Below are positions 1 to 5,780 of a stretch of DNA of 9,146 nt, piece by piece; position 1 is the stretch's first letter; every line of letters begins with the position of its first letter. This stretch comes from an uncultured Veillonella sp. (GTDB lineage Bacteria > Bacillota > Negativicutes > Veillonellales > Veillonellaceae): positions 1 through 9,146 of the forward strand of contig CAAFUD010000069.1 of the NCBI GenBank assembly GCA_900766125.1. The letters are read 5' to 3'. The notes beneath the pieces are model-generated. The model saw nothing but the letters and a program-made list of their open reading frames with translations. It did not search any database and was not told where the DNA came from. A program made the translations under genes and the position numbers.

Positions 1-2
1 GT

Positions 3-497
3 GCTAATATTGACCGCCTCGTTGGTGGTGCTGGTGAAGCGACAATCATCGCCCGTGTTGGTGAAGGTATTGTAACAACTGTAGGTTCCTCTGAAGAGCA
101 TACAGACGTATTAGAAAATCCAGATCACATCTCTCGTACTGTATTGGGTAAAGGCCTTGATGCGGGTACTGCATTTGAAATCTTGTCCATTGATATTGCG
201 GACGTAGACGTAGGACGTAACATCGGTGCTCAATTGCAAACTGACCAAGCGGAAGCAGATAAGAAAATCGCTCAAGCTCGCGCCGAAGAACGCCGTGCTA
301 TGGCTGTTGCGACAGAACAAGAAATGCGTGCTAAAACGCAAGACATGCAAGCTAAGGTTGTGGAAGCGCAAGCTGAAGTACCTAAAGCATTGGCAGAAGC
401 TTTCAGAAACGGTAATCTTGGCGTTATGGATTACTACAATATGAACAATATTATTGCAGACACTAAAATGCGTGAAAACTTAGCAGATAGTGAATAG
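3..497 (+). CDS. floA: Flotillin-like protein FloA, C-terminal half (5' end outside window)
   Basis: The frame is open from the first bases to the TAG at 495-497 and gives 164 residues, about half of the roughly 330 usual for FloA. FloA is a membrane-associated SPFH/flotillin scaffold that organises functional membrane microdomains in Firmicutes. Visible here are the end of the SPFH domain (ANIDRLVGGAGE, then VLGKGLDAGTAFEILSIDIA) and the helical Ala/Glu-rich flotillin region (QTDQAEADKKIAQARAEERR), then the C-terminal end with a GNLGVMDYYNM segment. All of these closely match Bacillus FloA (YqfA) as I remember it. An internal TTG at 144 is not the start, because clear FloA sequence continues upstream of it. 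An NfeD-family gene usually lies upstream in this operon and cannot be seen here. The next gene starts eight bases after the stop, so co-transcription is likely. Identification is firm. Confidence 0.95.
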   Translation, partial: ANIDRLVGGAGEATIIARVGEGIVTTVGSSEEHTDVLENPDHISRTVLGKGLDAGTAFEILSIDIADVDVGRNIGAQLQTDQAEADKKIAQARAEERRAMAVATEQEMRAKTQDMQAKVVEAQAEVPKALAEAFRNGNLGVMDYYNMNNIIADTKMRENLADSE

Positions 498-505
498 GAG
501 TAGCT

Positions 506-1261
506 ATGGACTCTATTTTGTCTTCTGTGCTATCCATCTTTTCGCATAACCCTATATTTGTGCTAGGTATCATCGCGTATATTGCTTTTTCTATTATAAA
601 AAGTAAGAATACAGAAAAGTCTGATGACTATGATAACTATGAAAGTTCGAGCTCTGGCCAGACTTGGGAGGATATGGAACGTGAATATGGTATCTCTATA
701 GAGAAAAAGCCTGTAGAACCTTCGCCTGAGGACTTGTTGTATGATGATGATTTCTATCGAGAAATATTTAAAAATAGACCGATTGAAAATCAGCACCCTG
801 AGGCTCCCTTAAGACCGAAGGGGGGAAGACTGTTTCAATATGATGATTCGGAGACATCTGAAAAACATGTTGAAGAGCATCCAAGTAATGATAAAGCTCA
901 AACAGTTTTAGCTTCCGAGCATCATTACGATGAAGCGTCTACAACTCAACAAGGTACTCATGTTTCATCCAAGAAAACTTCAAGTAAATCAACTGGCTTT
1001 AGTACGAGTACAACTCGTTTAAGTAGAGAGTCTGTTACAGGGCCAACCTTAAGTGAACGATTGGCCGAATTCAAGCGAGATAAGGCTTCTAAAGAAGGAA
1101 AGGTACTCCTTGATACGAATATGGTAACGACTTCGCCAATCACTTCGACCAGTGTTTATACATCAAGTCATAAACGTATATCAAATCATGCTCTAAAAGA
1201 AGGCATGAAATGGTCTATTATCTTGAGTAAGCCTAAGGCTCTTGAACGCAGATATCGTTAA
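506..1261 (+). CDS. Hypothetical membrane-anchored acidic protein encoded directly after floA
   Basis: This 251-residue protein is not a family I can name. It starts at ATG 506, with AGGAG at 496-500 overlapping the floA stop codon, so translation is probably coupled to floA. Residues about 16-31 form one hydrophobic segment (NPIFVLGIIAYIAFSII) followed by KSK, which suggests an N-terminal anchor with the rest in the cytoplasm. Residues about 36-130 are rich in Asp, Glu and Tyr, and about 140-180 are Ser/Thr-rich; both parts look disordered. Two more ordered stretches stand out: a charged helix (LSERLAEFKRDKAS, about 182-195) and the C-terminus (KEGMKWSIILSKPKALERR). The C-terminus resembles a WSxILxxPKAL tail that I recall, without certainty, from other Negativicutes proteins. 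By position and topology it could be a partner of FloA microdomains, but that is inference from context only. The reading frame itself is well supported. Confidence 0.8.
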   Translation: MDSILSSVLSIFSHNPIFVLGIIAYIAFSIIKSKNTEKSDDYDNYESSSSGQTWEDMEREYGISIEKKPVEPSPEDLLYDDDFYREIFKNRPIENQHPEAPLRPKGGRLFQYDDSETSEKHVEEHPSNDKAQTVLASEHHYDEASTTQQGTHVSSKKTSSKSTGFSTSTTRLSRESVTGPTLSERLAEFKRDKASKEGKVLLDTNMVTTSPITSTSVYTSSHKRISNHALKEGMKWSIILSKPKALERRYR

Positions 1262-1548
1262 GTTGGGGTAGCCAATACGTTTATTAGTCATTAGAAAATA
1301 TGGCTATCAAAATATTGGTCATAACGTCTACTGGATTATTGGTGATTCATGATCATCGTTATTTGCGGATAGATGTTGTATAGCAATTATAACGGCACAT
1401 ATCCTATGTGGTGCATATAATTACATATGGAAAGAGGTTCCTATTGGTCACCTATGTGACTATTAGGAACCTCTTTTTTATTGTCTTTTTTTGATGGAAC
1501 TTTCACAATAATAGGGAAAGGAGTTCGTCTACAAGGAAAGGTGATAGT
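1262..1548. other. Intergenic region between the floA operon and the HTH gene
   Basis: This 287-base gap has no convincing ORF. It holds a small hairpin (CACATA-TCC-TATGTG, 1396-1410), a long terminator at 1431-1479, and weak promoter-like sequences. One is TTGCGG at 1363 with TATAAC at 1388, spacing 19. Another is TTGTCT at 1481 with CACAAT at 1504, spacing 17, which overlaps the terminator tail and could serve the HTH gene. Neither promoter is strong enough to list separately. Confidence 0.5.
1431..1479 (+). terminator. Rho-independent terminator with nested hairpin
   Basis: A perfect 13-bp stem (AAAGAGGTTCCTA at 1431-1443 with its complement at 1464-1476) runs into a T-run at 1474-1479. 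The 20-base loop contains a second 5-bp stem (GTCAC 1447-1451 with GTGAC 1456-1460). It probably ends transcription of the floA operon, although it lies about 170 bases after the last stop codon. Confidence 0.85.
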
Positions 1549-2280
1549 ATGTATCGTAATGTGCGCGTTATACCTAAACAGTTACTGGAACAATTATATG
1601 TAGAGAAACAGTGGAGTGTTCGCGAGGTGGCAGAGTATTTTCAGTGTAGTGTAGATACTATTATGCGGCGTATGAAGGCATATGATATTGAGCGAAGACC
1701 GTTGAAGAAGGATATAAATATGGTTCATGTACAAGCTCTATATGAGTCAGGTAAGTGGTCATTACATTCTTTAGCGAAGCGTTATGATGTATCGATTACG
1801 ACGATGGCAAGTCGGATGAAAGAATATGGACTAGCTTGTCAGCGTTCGACCAAGAATGTAGCTATCGATCCGGTGCGTATTTGTAGGGCCTATAAAAGTG
1901 GAAATACGTCAGACTCAATTGCGCGTATGTATGGCATATCCCGATGGAAAGTACATCATGTATTGCGTCATATGGGAATGTGTACAACGCTTAAAGTAAA
2001 ACCATCTCGAAAGGTGGACGAGATGGCTTACTTGTATATTCATCATCATATGAGTACGGATGATATAGGTTTAGCTTACGGTATACGAGGGTCAACAGTG
2101 GCCATGTATTTACGGGAGCAAGGTATAGAAATTCGTTCAAATATATTAGAATTAGACGAAAATAGGATAAAAAACTTACGTGCTCAAGGGTATGGTGTTG
2201 CCAAAATTGCACAGATGATGGGCTGCTCTGCTTCTGCCGTAAGAAAACGACTAGCCATGAAAAAATATATCTCTCCTTGA
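1549..2280 (+). CDS. Protein of five tandem helix-turn-helix modules (putative DNA-binding protein)
   Basis: This 243-residue protein starts at ATG 1549, with AAAGGTGAT at 1537-1545 as ribosome binding site. It is made almost wholly of five homeodomain-like HTH modules of about 48 residues, at roughly 8-48, 57-97, 106-146, 154-196 and 202-241. Each follows the pattern Tyr/Leu, W/xS, two helix-1 residues, (I/V/L)A or G, an aromatic or Met, (V/I/C)S, T(I/M/V), then a basic recognition helix ending near R(M/L)K-x-Y-(G/D)-I. Equivalent helix-2 residues A28, A76, A125, G174 and A221 are spaced 47-49 apart. The modules resemble the HTH of Hin-type resolvases and Tc1/IS630 transposases, but no catalytic domain follows, so it is not a recombinase. 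It is basic and has no membrane segment, signal or effector domain. A sequence-specific or architectural DNA-binding role is likely; the target is unknown. The TSUP-like gene begins 54 bases downstream but appears to have its own promoter. Confidence 0.85.
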   Translation: MYRNVRVIPKQLLEQLYVEKQWSVREVAEYFQCSVDTIMRRMKAYDIERRPLKKDINMVHVQALYESGKWSLHSLAKRYDVSITTMASRMKEYGLACQRSTKNVAIDPVRICRAYKSGNTSDSIARMYGISRWKVHHVLRHMGMCTTLKVKPSRKVDEMAYLYIHHHMSTDDIGLAYGIRGSTVAMYLREQGIEIRSNILELDENRIKNLRAQGYGVAKIAQMMGCSASAVRKRLAMKKYISP

Positions 2281-2305
2281 TGTAGTGCGGTAGATACTAT
2301 ATACT
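2277..2305 (+). promoter_or_regulatory. Sigma-A-type promoter for the TSUP-like gene
   Basis: TTGATG at 2277-2282 and TATACT at 2300-2305 are separated by 17 bases, matching the consensus at 4/6 and 5/6 positions. The -35 overlaps the stop codon of the HTH gene. Transcription would start near 2312, leaving a leader of about 23 bases before ATG 2335. Read-through from the HTH gene is also possible, because no terminator separates them. Confidence 0.45.
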
Positions 2306-2334
2306 TAAATTTATACAATGATGGGAGGAATATT

Positions 2335-3273
2335 ATGCTTGAAATTATATCTGCTTTAATACCGTTTTTCTTACTTGGCATAGCGGCCGCTGGTTTATCC
2401 CGTGTATCTGGGGTGGCACTGTCGATGATCATAGTACCAACACTATTGATTTGGGGAGCTAACGCGATTGATGTTATCGCCTTTATGCTGCTATTTGTGG
2501 TGTACAACAACTTTACAATGGAGACACAAGACGTTCGATTAGATTATAAAGACCTTGTATTATTCCCTAAATGGCGCTTATGTATTCCATTTATTTTGAG
2601 TTTAGTTGCTGCGTTCTTTGTACCAGCTGCAGGGATTGCCATCTTTATGGCCTGCTTTGTCCTAGAATTGTTAGCTACTGTATACAAACGCATTCCAGAA
2701 AATAAACGACCTCGCTTGCATCGCGTTATTGTTACATCCGTTTTAAGTGCTGTTGTAACTGCTGTAGGTGCTTATGCGGGCCCTAAAATTCCTAGTGAAT
2801 ACTATTTCATCTGTGCTGGTTTAGCCATCTTAATTATTACGGGCTTTGCTTGGTACGTAGGCAACCATCGAGATGCCTTTAGAGGTGCATGGGAAACAAT
2901 TTGGGCTGACTTCAATTTGTTCTTGGGTATGTTTGGTGTAGAAGCCTCTTATTATCCAGCAGCGCTTACACGTTCCATTCCAAATCCAATGGACCGCATG
3001 TTACCAATGATTACCGTAGTAGGTGGATACGCTGGTCTTATGGTGGTATTTGGTGTTTACAATATCTTCTCCATACCATCCTTGATTACCGCTATTGGTG
3101 CTGCTATTGGTATTCGTCTCTTTGGTATGTATGAGTTTTCACGTCATGGCAGCTTCTCCTACTTAGCGATTGGCTTTGCTGTAGCTGCTGTTGTATGCTT
3201 GTATCTCGTATCTCCTACACCAGTAGGCTTTGATCATATTAATACATTAGTATCTCAACCAATTGGTCAATAA
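2335..3273 (+). CDS. Probable TauE/SafE (TSUP) family membrane transporter
   Basis: This 312-residue polytopic membrane protein has about eight or nine hydrophobic segments. ATG 2335 is preceded by GGGAGG at 2323-2328 with a six-base spacer, a strong start. The N-terminal segment has the family's typical layout: a small-residue-rich first helix (LGIAAAGLSRVSG, residues 14-26), then hydrophobic residues leading to VPTLL at 34-38 and a G-x-x-A turn at 41-44. TSUP proteins export or import small anions, often sulfur compounds such as sulfite, taurine-derived products or sulfoacetate, across the inner membrane. The second half should carry a similar Gly-rich repeat but has FLGMFGVEASYYPAAL instead, so the family call rests mainly on the first half. 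A charged loop (RIPENKRPRLHR, about 118-129) lies mid-protein. No neighbouring gene indicates the substrate. It could alternatively be an unassigned integral membrane family. Confidence 0.6.
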   Translation: MLEIISALIPFFLLGIAAAGLSRVSGVALSMIIVPTLLIWGANAIDVIAFMLLFVVYNNFTMETQDVRLDYKDLVLFPKWRLCIPFILSLVAAFFVPAAGIAIFMACFVLELLATVYKRIPENKRPRLHRVIVTSVLSAVVTAVGAYAGPKIPSEYYFICAGLAILIITGFAWYVGNHRDAFRGAWETIWADFNLFLGMFGVEASYYPAALTRSIPNPMDRMLPMITVVGGYAGLMVVFGVYNIFSIPSLITAIGAAIGIRLFGMYEFSRHGSFSYLAIGFAVAAVVCLYLVSPTPVGFDHINTLVSQPIGQ

Positions 3274-3333
3274 AGACTGCATATGATTAGTAGGTGACTA
3301 CTGATGTAATGCTTAGTTTGTTAGTTAATGGAT

Positions 3334-3362
3334 TTGGATATGTGATATAGTTCATATATTAT
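3334..3362 (+). promoter_or_regulatory. Sigma-A-type promoter for the glycosylase-like gene
   Basis: TTGGAT (3334-3339) and TATTAT (3357-3362) are 17 bases apart. A start near 3369 would give a leader of about 40 bases that contains the AAAGGGG ribosome binding site at 3392-3398. Confidence 0.45.
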
Positions 3363-3408
3363 GCTGAAAGTTGAGTTCATACTAGATTGTGAAAGGGGTT
3401 GATGCTCT

Positions 3409-4002
3409 GTGGCAGAAACAATTGAAACGAGACCATTTCCACCGTTCTTACCAAAGAATACGACGGTGATGATGATGGGGACATTCCCACCAACTTCCGA
3501 AAAGCGATCTATGGAATTTCATTATCCTAACTTTCAAAATGACATGTGGCGCGTGTATGGCTTAGTATTCTTTGACGATAAGGAACACTTTAGAAAAGGG
3601 GAGGAAAAAGCCTTTGATGCGGATAAGATTAAAGCGTTCTTATCTGAAGTGGGGATTGCTTCTTGTCCTACTGTATTAAAAGCTATACGCGAAAAGGGGA
3701 ATGCATCAGATGCATTTCTTAAGGTTGTTGAACCTGTACCGTTGGCAGAGGTATTGGACCAAATTCCAGACTGTAAACACATTGGTACCACAGGTGGTAA
3801 GGCCACAGAAATTTTGTTGAGCCTTTTACCAGAAAAGGTTAAATTACCTAAAACAGGGGAGACAATTCCTTTTGTGTTTAATGGTCGCGAATTGACGTTA
3901 ACAAGATTACCATCTACATCTCGTGCGTATCCGTTGAGCCTTGCTAAAAAAGCTGAAGCTTATAAAAACTTCTTTAAGGCGTGTGGATTAAAAACGAAAT
4001 AA
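3409..4002 (+). CDS. Uracil-DNA glycosylase superfamily protein, Mug-like
   Basis: This 197-residue protein most likely acts in base excision repair by removing uracil or a related damaged base from DNA; activity is inferred from the fold. The start is GTG 3409, placed by AAAGGGG eight to ten bases upstream; the ATG at 3402 is out of frame. The layout follows E. coli Mug as I remember it. Motif A is MGTFPPTSEK (23-32), where Mug has GINPGLSS. Next comes a HYPNFQNDMWRV block (38-49), matching the HPANRFWKV block of Mug. A TTGGKATEIL strand-turn-helix sits mid-protein. The C-terminal motif is LPSTSRAYPLSLAKK (167-181), matching the NPSGLSR loop that enters the DNA minor groove, followed by EAYKNFF. 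The Asn used by Mug in motif A is absent (TFPP), so specificity may differ. Similar proteins annotated only as uracil-DNA glycosylase family occur in anaerobes. It stands alone between its own promoter and terminator. Confidence 0.8.
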   Translation: MAETIETRPFPPFLPKNTTVMMMGTFPPTSEKRSMEFHYPNFQNDMWRVYGLVFFDDKEHFRKGEEKAFDADKIKAFLSEVGIASCPTVLKAIREKGNASDAFLKVVEPVPLAEVLDQIPDCKHIGTTGGKATEILLSLLPEKVKLPKTGETIPFVFNGRELTLTRLPSTSRAYPLSLAKKAEAYKNFFKACGLKTK

Positions 4003-4074
4003 TATAGGTAGATATGTAGAGCATATAGATGTATCAGCTATATAGAAAAGTCATTAACTAAATAGTTATAAATA

Positions 4075-4134
4075 ACACCTTTGATGTTATATCGTATCTT
4101 TGGGGATACAATATAAATGATCAAAGGTGTTTTT
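4075..4134 (+). terminator. Rho-independent terminator with nested hairpin
   Basis: An 11-bp perfect stem (ACACCTTTGAT at 4075-4085, complement at 4120-4130) is followed by a T-run at 4130-4134. Inside the loop a second stem pairs ATATCGTATC with GATACAATAT at 9 of 10 positions. It ends the glycosylase-like transcript. Confidence 0.8.
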
Positions 4135-4188
4135 ATTATCAAAAATTAATGTGAATTATTAGAATAGAGATGCCTATATTATAATTGA

Positions 4189-4230
4189 TTATACACATCT
4201 TGTTATAAATAAAAGTAATGAGGTGTATAA
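4189..4230. repeat. Inverted repeat TTATACAC / GTGTATAA upstream of the MFS promoter
   Basis: Two perfect 8-bp arms (4189-4196 and 4223-4230) are separated by 26 bases and end 11 bases before the -35 element. The left arm with its next base reads TTATACACA, which fits the DnaA-box consensus TTATNCACA; the right arm on the other strand reads TTATACACC, one mismatch. It may be a regulator site or chance in AT-rich DNA. Confidence 0.45.
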
Positions 4231-4241
4231 CATTTTAATTC

Positions 4242-4269
4242 TTGATTTCTATAGTGAGAGGTTTATAAT
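4242..4269 (+). promoter_or_regulatory. Sigma-A-type promoter for the MFS gene
   Basis: TTGATT at 4242-4247 and a perfect TATAAT at 4264-4269 are 16 bases apart. Transcription would start near 4276, exactly at a TTGTC-N10-GACAA dyad (4276-4295) that could be an operator or a small leader hairpin. GGAG at 4310-4313 lies eight bases before the ATG. Confidence 0.65.
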
Positions 4270-4321
4270 TAATCGTTGTCGCAAATGGTTGACAATAGTT
4301 TAAGAAAATGGAGTTGATATT

Positions 4322-5572
4322 ATGGATAAGGCTAAAGAGGCCTTATGGACAAGATCCTTTGTCCTTGATACTTTGATTAATTTCTTAGTATTTTTGATTT
4401 ATTATTTATTAATCGTTATTATTGCGGTAGTAGCAAAGGATAATCTTCATGCCACAGCAAGTCAAGCTGGCTTGGCCGTTGGTATTTATATTATTGGTAC
4501 CGTTGTTGCTCGGTTGTTGGCGGGACGGTTCATTAGTATCTTGGGCTGTCGTAAGATGTTGTACCTTGGTTTGTTAATTTATTTGGTTTCAACAGCCATG
4601 TACTTCTATACACCTAATCTATTGATGCTCGATAGTGTTCGTTTCTTAAATGGTTTTGCATACGGTATTACCTCGACTGCTACAAGTACAATCGTAGCGG
4701 CTATTATTCCAATGTCACGCCGTGGTGAAGGGATTAACTACTATGGCTTGTCTACATCTCTTGCTGCTGCAGTAGGCCCATTCTTGGGGATTTTAATGCT
4801 ACATAGCCTTGGTTATGACTTTATCATCGCATTCTGTGTTGCTCTTATCATCCTTTGTGGTATTGGTTCTGTTCTTATGAAGTTTGAGGAACCTAAGCTC
4901 GATATTGAATCTGAAGAACGTAAGGGCATTAGAATTTCCGATTATATTGAACCACGTATGAACTCTATTAGTCTTGTTTCTGTACTAGTAGGTTTTGCAT
5001 ACTCTGGTGTTATCGGCTTTATGGCAGCCTATACAAAAGATTTAAATCTTATCTTAGCAGGCACATTCTTCTTCGTTGTGTATGCTGTAGTTATTACTAT
5101 AACAAGACCATTACTTGGTATTGTGTTTGATATGAAAGGGGAAAACTTTGTTCTTTACCCTTGCTTCATATCCTTAGCCCTTGGTATTTTCTTATTATCC
5201 ATCGCTCACTCTACATGGCTTATTCTCTTATCCGCTGTGTTTGTTGGCCTTGGTTACGGTACATTCATGTCAAACGGTCAAGCCGTAACTGTTAAAATTG
5301 TACCTGTACACCGTATCGGTGTTGCCACATCTACATACTTTATTGCTCTAGATATGGGCTTAGGTTTTGGTCCATACATCTTAGGTGCCATTAAAGAGGT
5401 AGTGGGTTATACAAGCATGTTCCACGTGACTGTTGTAGTAGCACTTCTTGCCTTCGTTGCTTACTATTTCTTATATGGTCGTTATGTAGGTACTGAAAAA
5501 GATCTTTCTTTGAAAGCTCGTGCTGAAGAAGAACAAATTAGAAATCGTAAACGCAATGGTAAACTTGCGTAG
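4322..5572 (+). CDS. Major facilitator superfamily (MFS) transporter, 12 helices
   Basis: This 416-residue protein has the size and two-halves layout of a 12-TM MFS carrier: six helices in about 15-187, a charged central loop at about 187-212 (KFEEPKLDIESEERK), six more to about 386, and a basic tail. Motif B is seen as R107-FLN-G111 in helix 4. Motif C, typical of drug:proton antiporters, is seen as AAAVGPFLG (148-156) in helix 5. The loop 2-3 motif A is GRFISILGCRK (68-78); its usual Asp is Ser72, while the C-half copy (RPLLGIVFDMKG, 262-273) keeps Asp270. Together these suggest a proton-driven exporter of the DHA1 type, such as a drug or metabolite efflux pump; the substrate cannot be read from the sequence. 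The start at ATG 4322 is set by GGAG eight bases upstream. The gene is monocistronic, with its own promoter and a terminator about 60 bases after the stop. Confidence 0.88.
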   Translation: MDKAKEALWTRSFVLDTLINFLVFLIYYLLIVIIAVVAKDNLHATASQAGLAVGIYIIGTVVARLLAGRFISILGCRKMLYLGLLIYLVSTAMYFYTPNLLMLDSVRFLNGFAYGITSTATSTIVAAIIPMSRRGEGINYYGLSTSLAAAVGPFLGILMLHSLGYDFIIAFCVALIILCGIGSVLMKFEEPKLDIESEERKGIRISDYIEPRMNSISLVSVLVGFAYSGVIGFMAAYTKDLNLILAGTFFFVVYAVVITITRPLLGIVFDMKGENFVLYPCFISLALGIFLLSIAHSTWLILLSAVFVGLGYGTFMSNGQAVTVKIVPVHRIGVATSTYFIALDMGLGFGPYILGAIKEVVGYTSMFHVTVVVALLAFVAYYFLYGRYVGTEKDLSLKARAEEEQIRNRKRNGKLA

Positions 5573-5635
5573 AATATAATCTACTAGTGCTGATGAATAG
5601 AGTTATTCTAATTCATAGAATTTTATAACTAAATT

Positions 5636-5671
5636 AAAAGGACTATACGAAAGATTTCGTATAGTCCTTTT
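5636..5671. terminator. Bidirectional terminator between the MFS gene and pepT
   Basis: A 17-bp perfect inverted repeat (5636-5652 and 5655-5671; core GGACTATACGAAA) has only two bases between its arms. It begins with AAAA and ends with TTTT, so it can terminate the plus-strand MFS transcript and the converging minus-strand pepT transcript. It lies about 60 bases after the MFS stop and about 110 bases beyond the pepT stop. The stretch 5672-5780 shows nothing further. Confidence 0.9.
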
Positions 5672-5780
5672 CTCTTATTCATGTATTTTGTGTTTCATGT
5701 CCTAGAATACTAGTTTGATACTTAAATACCGATCAAATAGCATTTAGCAGTATAGGTATGAGTAGTTAGATCGTATGTTA

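Larger units (their letters stand above)
4003..4321. other. 319-base intergenic region before the MFS gene
   Basis: No ORF is supported in this very AT-rich gap. It contains the terminator of the glycosylase-like gene (4075-4134), an inverted repeat of TTATACAC (4189-4196 and 4223-4230), a strong promoter (4242-4269) and a TTGTC/GACAA dyad at the predicted transcript start (4276-4295). The first 70 bases show nothing recognisable. Confidence 0.6.

Noticed and set aside
144..497. A separate 117-residue gene starting at TTG 144
   Set aside because: Clear FloA sequence continues upstream in the same frame to the window edge, so this is only the C-terminal part of floA.
1431..1479. A T-box or riboswitch leader formed by the nested hairpin ahead of the HTH gene
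   Set aside because: No T-box sequence or conserved aptamer core was found; the structure is a plain terminator stem with an internal hairpin and sits before the likely start of HTH transcription.
1549..2280. HTH protein as an IS630/Tc1-type transposase remnant with flanking repeats
   Set aside because: No catalytic DDE domain, no terminal inverted repeats and no target duplication were seen, and all five modules are intact in one frame with a good ribosome binding site.
2184..2510. A minus-strand reading frame across the HTH and TSUP-like gene junction
   Set aside because: It overlaps two well-supported plus-strand genes and their promoter and ribosome binding site, and its protein has no recognisable domain.
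4189..4230. A replication origin based on DnaA-box-like sequences
   Set aside because: Only two boxes, no cluster, no dnaA or dnaN nearby; at most a regulatory site.
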